64,000 nt of DNA from Miniphocaeibacter halophilus (GCF_016458825.1 NZ_CP066744.1:2229868-2293867), one strand, 5' to 3'; shown: positions 9,836 to 19,287, counted from the first letter of the stretch. Numbers and translations: made by a program. Notes: generated by a model from the letters alone, not told the origin.

Positions 9836-10261
9836 ATGAAAAAATTAGCAGTTGTATTTTGGACTGGAACAGGCAATACAGAAAATATGGCAAATGCCAT
9901 TATTGAAGGAGCTAACTGTCTTAATACAGAAAATGATTTATTTTTTAGTGACGATTTTAACGCTAATATGATTGATGATTATGAAGTAATAGCTTTTGGA
10001 TGTCCTGCAATGGGCGATGAAGAATTGGAAGACAGTTTTGAAGAGTTATTCGAATCATGTGAAGATAAACTTCCTAACAAAAAAGTGGCTTTGTTTGGCT
10101 CATATGAATGGAATAATGGTGAATGGATGGAGGAATGGACGAAAAGAACTAAAGATTTAGGTGCTATATTAGTTACAGACTCATTAGCAGTTTATGATAA
10201 TCCCTCAGATGAGGATTTGGAAAAATGTAGAGAATTTGGAATTGCTTGTGCAAAGGCATAA
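9836..10261 (+). CDS. Flavodoxin
   Basis: 141 residues, short-chain flavodoxin length. The FMN phosphate-binding loop is WTGTGNTENMA at about residues 9-19; later FGCPAMGDEELE and FGSYEWNNGEWME are the loops flanking the isoalloxazine. Cytoplasmic one- or two-electron carrier that can replace ferredoxin, common in anaerobes. AAAGGAGTG lies just before the ATG. Monocistronic and convergent with the his operon, sharing its terminator hairpin. Confidence 0.92.
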   Translation: MKKLAVVFWTGTGNTENMANAIIEGANCLNTENDLFFSDDFNANMIDDYEVIAFGCPAMGDEELEDSFEELFESCEDKLPNKKVALFGSYEWNNGEWMEEWTKRTKDLGAILVTDSLAVYDNPSDEDLEKCREFGIACAKA

Positions 10262-10284
10262 AAGAGCTTCTTTCGAAGCTCTTT
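10261..10284. terminator. Bidirectional terminator, flavodoxin/his operon
   Basis: AAAGAGCTTC (10261-10270), loop TTTC, GAAGCTCTTT (10275-10284). It sits exactly between the two convergent stop codons. Confidence 0.8.
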
Positions 10285-10897
10285 ATTTATATCTATTAGT
10301 TATTTCTGTCATTATATCATCTAGAGTTACCCCTTGGTTATAAAGTAAAACATTTAAATGATACAACAGGTCTGAAGCTTCATAAATCAATTCCTCTTTT
10401 GAATTATTTTTTGCTCCTATAATTGTTTCAGCAGATTCTTCTCCAATTTTTTTACAAATTTTATCTACACCCTCTTTTAATAGGTAATTTGTGTAGGAGC
10501 CTTCAATTGGGTTTTCAGCTCTATTTTTTATCATATCATATTCTTTAAACAGTATTTCTCTGTCTACTGTTTCTTCAAATATTTCCTTTTCATTAAAAAA
10601 GCAAGATACTTCTCCGGTATGACAGGCCGGTCCATTAGGTAGGACTTTTAATAAAATTGTATCCTTGTCACAGTCCAGTGCTATTTCCACTACTTTTTGT
10701 GTGTTTCCTGAAGTTTCTCCCTTATTCCATAATTCTTTTCTAGATCTACTATAAAACCAAGAGGATTTTGTTTCTAAAGTTTTCTCTAAAGCCTCTTCGT
10801 TCATATAGGCTAACATTAAAACCTCTTTAGTTTTTGCATCCTGCACTATTGCGGGAATTAAACCATTTTCATTCCATTTAATATCTTTTATAATCAT
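10283..10897 (-). CDS. hisIE: Bifunctional phosphoribosyl-AMP cyclohydrolase / phosphoribosyl-ATP pyrophosphatase
   Basis: 204 residues, fused HisI (about 1-105) and HisE (about 115-204). HisI shows [11 protein letters not shown], the D-C-D metal site (ALDCDKD) and the [11 protein letters not shown] zinc motif. HisE shows the [14 protein letters not shown] helix of the MazG-like pyrophosphohydrolases. Catalyses steps 2 and 3 of histidine synthesis. Its ATG overlaps the hisF stop (ATGA). Last gene of the operon. Confidence 0.95.
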   Translation of the reverse strand: MIIKDIKWNENGLIPAIVQDAKTKEVLMLAYMNEEALEKTLETKSSWFYSRSRKELWNKGETSGNTQKVVEIALDCDKDTILLKVLPNGPACHTGEVSCFFNEKEIFEETVDREILFKEYDMIKNRAENPIEGSYTNYLLKEGVDKICKKIGEESAETIIGAKNNSKEELIYEASDLLYHLNVLLYNQGVTLDDIMTEITNRYK

Positions 10898-11667
10898 AAT
10901 TCATAACTACTCCAATCTACTTCAATATTTTTAAACAATAAATATCTTTTTAAATCATGTATATCTATTTCATCAAAATGAAATACCGACGCTCCTAAAG
11001 CCGAATTAGCACCTGCATTAAAGGCTTCTTTAAAATGCTCCAGTTTACCTGCACCACCTGAAGCAATAATCGGAATAGTTAAATTATCTCTTAACTGTTT
11101 TGTAAGCTCTAGGTCATAGCCTTTTTTGGCACCATCTCCATCTATGGAATTCATACATAATTCGCCAGCGCCTAATTTTTCAAGTTTTTTTGCAAATTCT
11201 ACTACATCAATTCCTGTATTTTCACTGCCGCCTTTTATATATACATCCCAAGAGCCTTTTTCATTTTTTTTACCATCTATTGCAACTACTATTTTGTCCT
11301 TGCCAAATTTCTCCGATGCTTCTTTAATAAATTGTGGATTTTTAACAGCTGCAGTATTAATGGAAACCTTTGTTGCACCTGCATCTAAGGCTTCCTGTAT
11401 ATCTTCTAGGCTACTGATTCCTCCACCAACAGTAAGGGGAATGTTTTTACTTTTACAAATTTCAGCAATTTTACGTGCAATTTCTATTTGATTTTTTCTA
11501 CCTTCATTTGATGCAGAAATATCGTAATATATAATTTCATCAATGCCTTCTTCAATATAATAAGCTGCTCTTTCCACCGGATCAGCGATTTCCTTTATAT
11601 CTGTAAATTGTACTCCCTTTACTAATTTTCCGTCTTTACAATCTAAACATGCTATTATTTTTTTCAC
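10894..11667 (-). CDS. hisF: Imidazole glycerol phosphate synthase, cyclase subunit
   Basis: 258 residues from GTG at 11667, chosen because GGAG stands 7 bases ahead and the protein then starts [13 protein letters not shown] like all HisF; the open frame upstream of it overlaps hisA in a shadow frame. TIM barrel with catalytic Asp in CLDCKDG (D11 region) and in the [12 protein letters not shown] loop. Uses ammonia, normally channelled from HisH, to form IGP and AICAR. No hisH is present in this operon, so ammonia must come from a HisH encoded elsewhere or from the free pool. Confidence 0.95.
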   Translation of the reverse strand: MKKIIACLDCKDGKLVKGVQFTDIKEIADPVERAAYYIEEGIDEIIYYDISASNEGRKNQIEIARKIAEICKSKNIPLTVGGGISSLEDIQEALDAGATKVSINTAAVKNPQFIKEASEKFGKDKIVVAIDGKKNEKGSWDVYIKGGSENTGIDVVEFAKKLEKLGAGELCMNSIDGDGAKKGYDLELTKQLRDNLTIPIIASGGAGKLEHFKEAFNAGANSALGASVFHFDEIDIHDLKRYLLFKNIEVDWSSYEL

Positions 11668-11680
11668 AATTTTACTCCTA

Positions 11681-12391
11681 TTAAGAAAATTTCGATATTT
11701 CATCCATGGTGATTTTTCCTTCATATAAGGCTTTACCTGTAACACCACCATACAAGTTAATTTCTTTTAATTTATAAAAATCTTCAATATTACTTAAACC
11801 ACCGGCAGCTATAATATTATCGCCAAATTCTTTTTGTAGTTTATCTAGAATTTCAATATTTGGTCCTTCTAAGGTACCATCTCTTTTTATATCTGTATAG
11901 ATTATTGTCTTTAAACCAATATTCTTCAATTCCTTACAAAAATCAAAAATATTTATATCGGTTTTTTCTACCCAACCTTTTATAGCTACCTGTTCCCCAT
12001 AGCAATCAACGGAAACAGCAATTTTATCACCATGTTTTTCTATAAGTGATTTAACCAGTTTTGGGTTTTCAACTGCTACTGTACCAAGTATAACCCTACT
12101 AACACCTAGATTAATTAAATTATTTACAATTTCTTCAGATCTAATTCCCCCACCAACTTGTATTGGAATTGAAATTTCCTTCACTATTTTTTCAATAATA
12201 TCATAATTTCTATTTTCATTACTAAAGGCCCCATCTAAATCTATAATGTGTAAATATTTAGCACCTTTTTTTTCTAAATCCTTGGCAACTTCCACAGGAT
12301 TATCAAAATAATATGTTACTTCCTCTTCTTTTCCTTGATGAAGTCTTACACATTGTCTGTTTTTTAAGTCTATTGCTGGTAAAATTAACAT
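11681..12391 (-). CDS. hisA: ProFAR isomerase
   Basis: 236 residues, TIM barrel. Isomerises the aminoaldose ProFAR to PRFAR in histidine synthesis. N-terminal LPAIDLKNRQCVRL carries the catalytic Asp, and YTDIKRDGTLEGPN the second one. Starts one base before the end of the hisB stop (TAATG) with AAAGGAG upstream. The position between hisB and hisA, where hisH usually lies, has no extra gene. Confidence 0.95.
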   Translation of the reverse strand: MLILPAIDLKNRQCVRLHQGKEEEVTYYFDNPVEVAKDLEKKGAKYLHIIDLDGAFSNENRNYDIIEKIVKEISIPIQVGGGIRSEEIVNNLINLGVSRVILGTVAVENPKLVKSLIEKHGDKIAVSVDCYGEQVAIKGWVEKTDINIFDFCKELKNIGLKTIIYTDIKRDGTLEGPNIEILDKLQKEFGDNIIAAGGLSNIEDFYKLKEINLYGGVTGKALYEGKITMDEISKFS

Positions 12392-12978
12392 TATATTACT
12401 CCTTTTGTTGAAGGTATATCCATATTGCCATCTTCTATTTTACAAGCAATTCTTAAAGCCCTTCCCATTGCCTTAAATATTGACTCTATTTTGTGGTGGT
12501 CATTTTCTCCATAGTGGTTATTTATATGTAAGTTAAACCTACCATTAATAGCTAATGCATAAAGAAATTCCTTTAACATCTCCGTTTCAAACTCTCCAAT
12601 CATGTCTCTATTTAACTTAACATTATAAACCAAGTATCCCCTTCCACTTAAATCTAAATCTACAGTAGTTAGAGTTTCGTCCATTGGACAAGTAAAGGAC
12701 CCATAACGATTAATACCTGCTTTATTGCCTAATGCTTTTACTAAACATTCACCTAAAACAATGCCTATGTCTTCAATTAAATGATGATTGTCTACATAGG
12801 TATCCCCCTTTGTATAAATTTGCAAATTAAAGTTTCCATGTTTAGCCAATAAATTTAACATATGGTCAAAAAAGCCTATACCTGTTTTACCTTTTAATAA
12901 ACCATTTCCATCTATATCCAGTTCTATTTTTATATTAGTTTCTAAAGTATTTCTTTCTACATTGGCAATTCTATTCAT
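12391..12978 (-). CDS. hisB: Imidazoleglycerol-phosphate dehydratase
   Basis: 195 residues, monofunctional dehydratase, without the histidinol-phosphatase domain found in enterobacterial HisB. Metal ligands visible in FFDHMLNLLAKHG, DNHHLIEDIG and NHYGENDHHKIES. Its start overlaps the hisC 3' end by 8 bases. Because no phosphatase domain is fused and no PHP-type HisK/HisJ lies here, histidinol phosphatase must be encoded elsewhere. Confidence 0.95.
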   Translation of the reverse strand: MNRIANVERNTLETNIKIELDIDGNGLLKGKTGIGFFDHMLNLLAKHGNFNLQIYTKGDTYVDNHHLIEDIGIVLGECLVKALGNKAGINRYGSFTCPMDETLTTVDLDLSGRGYLVYNVKLNRDMIGEFETEMLKEFLYALAINGRFNLHINNHYGENDHHKIESIFKAMGRALRIACKIEDGNMDIPSTKGVI

Positions 12979-14044
12979 TTTCGCTCCTACAATTAAAAGA
13001 TTTTATAATTAAATTATTTACTTCAGTATTAGAAATTGAAATTCTAATACAATTATCAAGCTCCGGTCTTTCCTTATAAACTTTAGCTAAAATACTATTG
13101 TTTTCCAAGTTCTGTAAAATATTATCGATTTTATCGGGACTGACTTTTACTAATACAAAGTTTGTATTACTATCATAAACTGTTAGATATTCATGTTTCC
13201 TTAATTCCTGAATTATTCTATCTCTTTCATTTTTAAAGAAATTAATTCTTTCTAAAATAAATTCTCTATTCTTTAATACTTCTGTAGCTATCTTTTGGGT
13301 TAATCCATTTACATTATAAGGTGGTTTAACTTTATTTAAACAATTTATTACTTCCTCATTACCAACTCCGTAGCCAATTCTTAGTCCGGCTAAACCGAAT
13401 AATTTTGATAATGTTCTAATTACAATAACCCTACTATTGTCTAGATAATTTAACTGTCCCAAGGATGAAAATTCAATATATGCTTGGTCAAGAACTATAA
13501 TTGAATCTGTACTATTAATAATTTTTTCTATTTCCTCTTTTGGCATTAAATAGCCTGTTGGATTATTAGGAACACATAAAAATATTACTTTTGCCTTATT
13601 TTTATTTGCTTTTTCAATAATTTTGTCTGTATTAATAATATAATTATCTTTATCCCTTACTTTAATTATTTTCCCATTATTAATAGTTGTACTAATATTA
13701 TACATTTCAAAACTGGGACTGTGAACTACTACATAATCATCCGGTTCGATGAAAGTCATAATAATTAGATTAATAATTTCATCTCCACCATTTCCACAAA
13801 TAATATTAGCTTTTTTAATATTTAAAAAATTTGCTAATTCTTCACGTAATTCATTTGTCATTGGGTCTGGATAACGATTAAAATCGTAGTCTTTCACTAT
13901 ATTTACAATTGTATTTTTAATATTTTCTTCTTCTATAATATTAAAGGGACTTTCATTTGCATTTACAACATATTTTTCCTTAATTGCTTTAGTTTCATAA
14001 TTACTAAAATCCCTTAAACATTTTTTTAAATATCTCTCACTCAT
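12971..14044 (-). CDS. hisC: Histidinol-phosphate aminotransferase
   Basis: 357 residues, fold-type I PLP enzyme. N-terminal NANESPFN and the NGGDEII segment bind substrate and cofactor; VPNNPTGYLM is the conserved NPTG loop and TLSKLFGLAGLRIGY carries the PLP-binding Lys. Transfers the amino group from Glu to imidazole acetol phosphate. One base separates it from hisD. Confidence 0.95.
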   Translation of the reverse strand: MSERYLKKCLRDFSNYETKAIKEKYVVNANESPFNIIEEENIKNTIVNIVKDYDFNRYPDPMTNELREELANFLNIKKANIICGNGGDEIINLIIMTFIEPDDYVVVHSPSFEMYNISTTINNGKIIKVRDKDNYIINTDKIIEKANKNKAKVIFLCVPNNPTGYLMPKEEIEKIINSTDSIIVLDQAYIEFSSLGQLNYLDNSRVIVIRTLSKLFGLAGLRIGYGVGNEEVINCLNKVKPPYNVNGLTQKIATEVLKNREFILERINFFKNERDRIIQELRKHEYLTVYDSNTNFVLVKVSPDKIDNILQNLENNSILAKVYKERPELDNCIRISISNTEVNNLIIKSFNCRSENE

Positions 14045-14045
14045 A

Positions 14046-15338
14046 TTAGTCCTCTTGAAATCTTATATCTATAGCATTGGCATGGGCAAATAAGCCTTCT
14101 TTTTTAGCGAATTTTTGTACCTTATCCCCTACTTTTTCCAATGCATCTTTATTATATTGTATAATACTACTTCTTTTAAAATAATCATATACACCTAAAG
14201 GTGATGAAAACTTAGCAGTTCCACTTGTCGGTAAAGTATGGTTTGGTCCGGCAAAATAGTCACCTACAGGTTCCGGAGAATATTCTCCTAAGAAAATTGC
14301 TCCTGCATTAGTTATTTTATCTAAATAAGTTTCAGGGTTATCATATAGGATTTCTAAGTGCTCTGGTGCAAATTCATTCATCCACTCAATAGCTTCATCC
14401 TTATTTCTAGCTATTATACCTAAGGCATAATTTTCAATAGACTTTAAGTTAATATCCTTTCTAGGTAATTTTTCTATTTGTTTATAGACTTCTTCTTCAA
14501 CTTTTTCTGCCTGTTCCTTAGATGTAGTAATAAAAATCGGTGCTGCCATTTCATCATGCTCTGCTTGCGATAATAAATCAGCTGCAATTATTCTAGGATT
14601 GGACTTTTCATCTGCTAAGATTCCAATTTCACTTGGTCCGGCAATCATATCAATATCCACTTTCCCAAAAACCTGTTTTTTAGCAGTAGCAACAAAAATA
14701 TTTCCAGGCCCTACTATTTTATATACAGGTTCTATTGTTTCAGTACCATAGGCTAAAGCAGCAATTGCTTGAGCTCCACCTACCTTATAAATTTCATCTA
14801 TATTGGCAACATAGGCTGCAGCTAAAATATATGGATCTACTTTTCCACTACTATCCGGTGGTGTAACCATAGCTAAAGATTTTACTCCGGCAACTTTTGC
14901 CGGTATTGCTGTCATTAAAACCGTTGAAGGATAACCAGCTGTACCTCCAGGTACGTATAAACCAACACGCTTAATAGGAGTAATTTTTTGGCCTAATTTT
15001 ATTCCTGGTCCAAAATCTTTAAACCATGTAGTTTCTACTTCTTCTTCATGGTATATTCTTATATTTTCAGATGCTTCTTTTAAAATATTTAAAAATTCTT
15101 CTCCTACTATATCTATTGCTTCTTCTACTTCTTCCTTAGAAACTTTAATATTTTCCAATTCTACCCTATCAAATTTATAGGTATATTCCTTTAAGGCAAC
15201 GTCTCCATTTCTTTTTATATTATTAATAATATCTCGAACGGTATTTTCTATTTCTAAATTGTCTTCATCTTCCCGTTTTAATAATTCATTTAAAGTTTTT
15301 CTTTTATTCATACCGTCTTTAATTTCAATTATTCTCAT
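14046..15338 (-). CDS. hisD: Histidinol dehydrogenase
   Basis: 430 residues, full length. Two-step NAD+-dependent oxidation of histidinol to histidine. Typical features: VPGGTAGYPSTVLMTAIPAKVAG, here split as VPGGTAGYPS and its continuation, then GPGNIFVATAKK, DMIAGPSEI, LLSQAEHDE and the zinc-site GPNHTLPTSGTAKFSS region. Second structural gene of the operon, 10 bases after hisZG. Confidence 0.95.
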   Translation of the reverse strand: MRIIEIKDGMNKRKTLNELLKREDEDNLEIENTVRDIINNIKRNGDVALKEYTYKFDRVELENIKVSKEEVEEAIDIVGEEFLNILKEASENIRIYHEEEVETTWFKDFGPGIKLGQKITPIKRVGLYVPGGTAGYPSTVLMTAIPAKVAGVKSLAMVTPPDSSGKVDPYILAAAYVANIDEIYKVGGAQAIAALAYGTETIEPVYKIVGPGNIFVATAKKQVFGKVDIDMIAGPSEIGILADEKSNPRIIAADLLSQAEHDEMAAPIFITTSKEQAEKVEEEVYKQIEKLPRKDINLKSIENYALGIIARNKDEAIEWMNEFAPEHLEILYDNPETYLDKITNAGAIFLGEYSPEPVGDYFAGPNHTLPTSGTAKFSSPLGVYDYFKRSSIIQYNKDALEKVGDKVQKFAKKEGLFAHANAIDIRFQED

Positions 15339-15348
15339 AATACCTCTC

Positions 15349-16959
15349 CTAATTTTTTAATTCTAATTCTTCTAAAATTCCCATTATATTGCCAACTTGT
15401 TTGTTTTTCGTTTTTAAAGCAACTTTATTACATATTAGCCTAGAGGAAATATCCAAAATTTTTTCATCTTCAACTAAATTGTTTTCTTTAAGAGTTCCAC
15501 CTGTTTCAACTATATCTACAATTACATCAGATAATTTTACAATAGGGCCTAATTCTACAGAACCGTTTAACTTTATTAAATTAATAGGTACACCTTTTTT
15601 AGAGAAGAAGTTTTTAGTTATTGTAGGATATTTAGTAGCAACTAAAACCTTTTTATTATAATCAATTTCGGTATTTCTTATTTTAGCAGTTGCCATTCTA
15701 CAAATTCCAATATTTAAATTCATTAACTCATATACCTTATACTGTTCCTCTAACAAAATATCATTTCCGACAATTCCAATATCTGCTGCTCCATTTTCAA
15801 CATAAATTGGTACATCCTGAGATTTTACAAGTATAACTTCAATTTTTTTACTTTTATCTAAGAATAACAACTTTCTACTTTTTTCACTGTATTCGGGAAA
15901 AATTAATCCACACTCTTCAAACCTTTTCATAGCTTGTTTATGGACTCTTCCCTTTGCTAAAGCTATATGAATAACGTCATCGTATTTATCGTCCTCTAAA
16001 TACTCATCAACTAAATTAACATTAATACCAAAACCGCAACAAGGCCTATATTTTCCAAAATCTTCAGCTAAATTATTACATCTACCTCCACTTACAACAG
16101 GGACATGAAGGGAACCGGCATAGACTTTAAAAATTAAATCAGTATAATAATTTAAATTATTAGTAAAAGATAAATCTAACTTAACTTTTATGTCCAGTTT
16201 TTTATTATTAATAATTTCATATATATTCTCTATTCTCTCTAAAGCCCTTGTCATATTACTATTTTTACAGTATTCTTTAGCCTTACTAATAATCTCATCA
16301 TATTCACCAAATAATTTTGGTAGGGCATAAATAAAATCCTTATCTTCTCTTTTTATGCTTAAAGGCTCAACATATTCTCTAATATCGTTAATGTTTTTAG
16401 TTTCAATTAGTTTTTTTATATTTTCCTTAATATGACTTTCTATATTTAAAGATTGAAAAAAGCCTTCTTGAAAAGCGATATTTCCAATGTCTAATTGAAT
16501 ATTATTAAATCCAATTTCTTTTAACATATCTATTGCTAAATTTATTACTTCATAATCTATTTCAGAAGAGTCTTTGCCAAAAAGTTCAACTCCTCCTTGT
16601 AAAAAATCCCTTCCATAACTTTTAGGGCTTTTATATTCCCTAAAAATTGTTGTTAAATAGCATAATTTTACTATTTCCTTTTCATCTTCAAATTTAGAAG
16701 ATACTATTTTAGCAATAGGTATAGTTGCATCGGGCCTTAAAACCAAAATTTTCCCATCTTTATCTATTATTTTTGTCATATTTAATTTATCTAATTTGTC
16801 ATAATTTTTATATACTTCATAGTCCTCAAAGTAAGGTGTACTTACTTGTTTATAGCCTGCATCTTTTGCCTTATCTAAAATTATATTACCAATATTATTT
16901 ATTTCATTAATTTTTTCACCGAAAATATATTCCGAGCCTTTAATAAAATATTTATCCAT
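15349..16959 (-). CDS. hisZG: Fused HisZ-HisG ATP phosphoribosyltransferase
   Basis: 536 residues, about the sum of HisZ and short-form HisG. Residues 1 to about 325 are HisZ, a histidyl-tRNA-synthetase-like regulatory subunit without the tRNA domain (VLRPDATIPIAK, a TTIFREYKSP motif-2-like strand, and VSGGRCNNLAEDFG). From about residue 328, IHIALAKGRVHKQAM begins the HisG catalytic domain, with AADIGIVGNDIL and the PRPP loop DIVETGGTLKENNL. Catalyses the first, feedback-inhibited step. In most genomes with the short HisG the two subunits are separate genes forming a hetero-octamer; here the chain is continuous with no internal stop. GAGGTG lies before the ATG. Confidence 0.92.
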   Translation of the reverse strand: MDKYFIKGSEYIFGEKINEINNIGNIILDKAKDAGYKQVSTPYFEDYEVYKNYDKLDKLNMTKIIDKDGKILVLRPDATIPIAKIVSSKFEDEKEIVKLCYLTTIFREYKSPKSYGRDFLQGGVELFGKDSSEIDYEVINLAIDMLKEIGFNNIQLDIGNIAFQEGFFQSLNIESHIKENIKKLIETKNINDIREYVEPLSIKREDKDFIYALPKLFGEYDEIISKAKEYCKNSNMTRALERIENIYEIINNKKLDIKVKLDLSFTNNLNYYTDLIFKVYAGSLHVPVVSGGRCNNLAEDFGKYRPCCGFGINVNLVDEYLEDDKYDDVIHIALAKGRVHKQAMKRFEECGLIFPEYSEKSRKLLFLDKSKKIEVILVKSQDVPIYVENGAADIGIVGNDILLEEQYKVYELMNLNIGICRMATAKIRNTEIDYNKKVLVATKYPTITKNFFSKKGVPINLIKLNGSVELGPIVKLSDVIVDIVETGGTLKENNLVEDEKILDISSRLICNKVALKTKNKQVGNIMGILEELELKN

Positions 16960-17033
16960 GTTTCACCTCAAATTTACTTATTTATTAATTAATTCATTAT
17001 TATTACTATAACATTAAATTAGGATTTAAAAAT

Positions 17034-17111
17034 AAAAAAAGCCACTACAATAGTGGCTATAACAATAAAAATTCAACACTACAATATAGCCATATACAAT
17101 TATAGATGGCT
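17034..17111 (-). promoter_or_regulatory. his operon transcription attenuator
   Basis: Downstream of the leader peptide three mutually exclusive pairings are visible on the minus strand. 1:2 is AGCCAT with ATGGCT (17106-17111 with 17088-17093), where segment 1 overlaps the His codons. 2:3 is GGCTATA with TATAGCC (17085-17091 with 17055-17061), the antiterminator. 3:4 is AGCCACTA with TAGTGGCT (17051-17058 with 17040-17047) followed by seven U residues, the terminator. A ribosome stalled at the His codons would block segment 1 and favour 2:3, giving read-through when charged tRNA-His is scarce. No T-box motif was seen. The hisZG start lies 75 bases further on. Confidence 0.85.
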
Positions 17112-17159
17112 GTGATGCATTAAATTATTTAATTCAATTTTAAATAATAAAGTTTTCAT
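17100..17159 (-). CDS. hisL: His operon leader peptide
   Basis: A 19-residue frame, MKTLLFKIELNNLMHHSHL, with a strong AAAGGAG ribosome binding site 8 bases before the ATG at 17159. Three of the last five residues are His (CAT CAC AGC CAT), placed exactly at segment 1 of the downstream attenuator. The peptide itself probably has no function; its translation senses histidyl-tRNA charging. It is too short to be found by normal gene callers. Confidence 0.85.
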   Translation of the reverse strand: MKTLLFKIELNNLMHHSHL

Positions 17160-17179
17160 AGTGATTTCTCCTTTAAAAT

Positions 17180-17208
17180 AGAATATACTATTTATTTATA
17201 ATTGTCAA
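17180..17208 (-). promoter_or_regulatory. Promoter of the his operon
   Basis: TTGACA (-35, 17203-17208) and TATTCT (-10, 17180-17185) separated by 17 bases, immediately upstream of the leader peptide ribosome binding site. A sigma-A-type promoter with a consensus -35. Confidence 0.75.
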
Positions 17209-17280
17209 ATAAATTTCAATATTTCTTTTTATGATACCTAAGTAAAATATATATGTTGTAAAATAACAATAATATATATA

Positions 17281-17312
17281 AAAAAACCATACAAAAATAA
17301 TTTGTATGGTTT
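17281..17312 (-). terminator. Intrinsic terminator of tkt
   Basis: Inverted repeat AAACCATACAAA / TTTGTATGGTTT followed on the minus strand by a U run, a few bases after the transketolase stop codon. Confidence 0.85.
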
Positions 17313-17316
17313 AAAT

Positions 17317-19287
17317 TTAATCTAAGATACTTAAAGCTTTTTCTACAATATTTTCTACTGTAAAACCAAATTTATCAAATAATGAATTTGCAGGTGCAGA
17401 AGCTCCAAAACCTTCCATTCCTATTTTTATTCCGTCTAGTCCTACATACTTATCCCATCCATAAGTAGAAAGTGCTTCTACAGAAACTCTTTTACTTACT
17501 TCTTTAGGTAAAACAGAGTTTTTATATCCTTCTGATTGTTTATCAAAAACATCTGGACTAGGCATTGAAACAACCCTAACTCCATAACCTAATTTATTAA
17601 TTCTTTCAGCAGCATCACAAATAAGTTTTACTTCTGAACCGGAAGCCATTAGAATAATGTCTATTCTTTCTCCTAAATCCTTTAATACATAACCGCCATT
17701 AAGTGCATCTTTTCCGGTTTCTTCCAGATTTTCTAATTTTTGTCTAGTTAAGGCAAAAACCGTTGGTCCATCCTTCTTCTTTAAAGCATACTCATAGGCA
17801 GCAGCAGTTTCTTTGCCATCAGCCGGTCTGAAAGTTGAAATATTCGGTGTTGATCTTAACATAACCATTTGTTCAATTGGTTGATGTGTTGGTCCATCTT
17901 CCCCAACACCAATACTATCATGGGTAAATACATACAATACCTGTTGATTCATCAATGCTGACAATCTTATTGTAGGTTTAACATAATCACTAAATACCAA
18001 GAAGGTAGCACAATATGGCAATAATCCACCATGTAAGCTTATTCCGTTTGAAATAGCACTCATGGCTAATTCTCTAACACCAAAATGAATATTTTTTCCT
18101 TCTCTATTAGTTGGACTATAATAACTAGTATTTTTCATTTCAGTCTTATTTGATGGAGATAAATCTGCTGAGCCACCAATTAAATAAGGAATTTTTTCAG
18201 CTAGTCTATTTATTAATGTTCCTGAATACCCCCTTGATGCATCGTCCTTGTCAAATTTATAAAACTCTTCATCAAAAACATCATCTGATAAATCCTTCTT
18301 TAGGGACATTAAAAATTCTTTAGCTTCTTCCGGATAATTGTTTTTATATTCCTCTAACAATTTATTCCATTCTTCTTCTTTTAACTCGCCTTTTTTACTA
18401 CTTTCAGAAATATATTCTCTAACTTCTTTTGGAACATAAAATTCTTCTTCATATTCCCAGCCGATTTTATTTTTAAAATCAACAATATTATCGTCGCCTA
18501 AAGGTTCACCATGAGCTGAGGCAGATCCTTCCTTAGCACTATCCCAACCAATTTTGGTTTTTATTTCTATTAAAGATGGTTTATCTGTTTTCTTAGCTTC
18601 ATTTATAGCAGCTAAAATATCGTCTAGGGATTTTCCATCTTCTACATAAAAAGTATCCCAACCTAAAGCTTCATACCTAGCTCTAACATTTTCTGTAAAG
18701 GAAATATCGGTACTACCTTCAATAGAAATATTATTAGAATCATAAAGTACGATTAATTTAGATAGTTTATTTGCTGCAGCAAAAGATGATGCTTCATTTG
18801 TAATTCCTTCCATCATACATCCATCACCGGCAATAACATATGTGTAATGGTCAACTATATTTAAACCCGGTTTATTATACTTTGCTGCTAAATGGGATTC
18901 TGCTAAAGCCATACCTACTCCCATAGCTAATCCTTGGCCTAAAGGTCCTGTTGTAGCCTCTACTCCAACTGTATGTCCATATTCCGGATGTCCTGGAGTC
19001 TTACTATCTAATTGTCTAAAGTTTTTCAAATCATCTATCGTTAAACCATAGTTAAATAAATGTAATAGCGAATAAAGCAACATAGAACCATGTCCTGCTG
19101 ATAAAATAAATCTGTCCCTATTAAACCAATTAGGATTTTTAGGATTATGATTCATAACGTCATTCCAAAGTGTAAAGGCCATTGGAGCTGCTCCCATTGG
19201 CATTCCAGGATGACCTGACTTAGCCTTTTGTACAGCTTCTACAGACAATACTCTAATTGTGTTTACCGCTAAATTTCTAATATCCAT
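17317..19287 (-). CDS. tkt: Transketolase
   Basis: 656 residues, full-length single-chain transketolase. N-terminal KAKSGHPGMPMG and SAGHGSMLLY contact substrate and thiamine; GDGCMMEGITNEASS is the ThDP-binding GDG motif. The pyrimidine domain has catalytic Glu in FGVRELAMSA and the DSIGVGEDGPTHQPIE loop; the C-terminal domain begins near DIILMASGSEV. Interconverts pentose-, triose- and hexose-phosphates and supplies ribose-5-phosphate, the PRPP precursor used by the neighbouring his pathway. Monocistronic. Confidence 0.96.
   Translation of the reverse strand: MDIRNLAVNTIRVLSVEAVQKAKSGHPGMPMGAAPMAFTLWNDVMNHNPKNPNWFNRDRFILSAGHGSMLLYSLLHLFNYGLTIDDLKNFRQLDSKTPGHPEYGHTVGVEATTGPLGQGLAMGVGMALAESHLAAKYNKPGLNIVDHYTYVIAGDGCMMEGITNEASSFAAANKLSKLIVLYDSNNISIEGSTDISFTENVRARYEALGWDTFYVEDGKSLDDILAAINEAKKTDKPSLIEIKTKIGWDSAKEGSASAHGEPLGDDNIVDFKNKIGWEYEEEFYVPKEVREYISESSKKGELKEEEWNKLLEEYKNNYPEEAKEFLMSLKKDLSDDVFDEEFYKFDKDDASRGYSGTLINRLAEKIPYLIGGSADLSPSNKTEMKNTSYYSPTNREGKNIHFGVRELAMSAISNGISLHGGLLPYCATFLVFSDYVKPTIRLSALMNQQVLYVFTHDSIGVGEDGPTHQPIEQMVMLRSTPNISTFRPADGKETAAAYEYALKKKDGPTVFALTRQKLENLEETGKDALNGGYVLKDLGERIDIILMASGSEVKLICDAAERINKLGYGVRVVSMPSPDVFDKQSEGYKNSVLPKEVSKRVSVEALSTYGWDKYVGLDGIKIGMEGFGASAPANSLFDKFGFTVENIVEKALSILD

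Noticed and set aside
9631-9900. 89-residue open frame on the minus strand overlapping the flavodoxin start
   Set aside because: Shadow frame of the real plus-strand gene, with no ribosome binding site.
16960-17316. T-box leader for the his operon
   Set aside because: No T-box consensus or specifier-stem arrangement; the leader peptide and attenuator explain the region.
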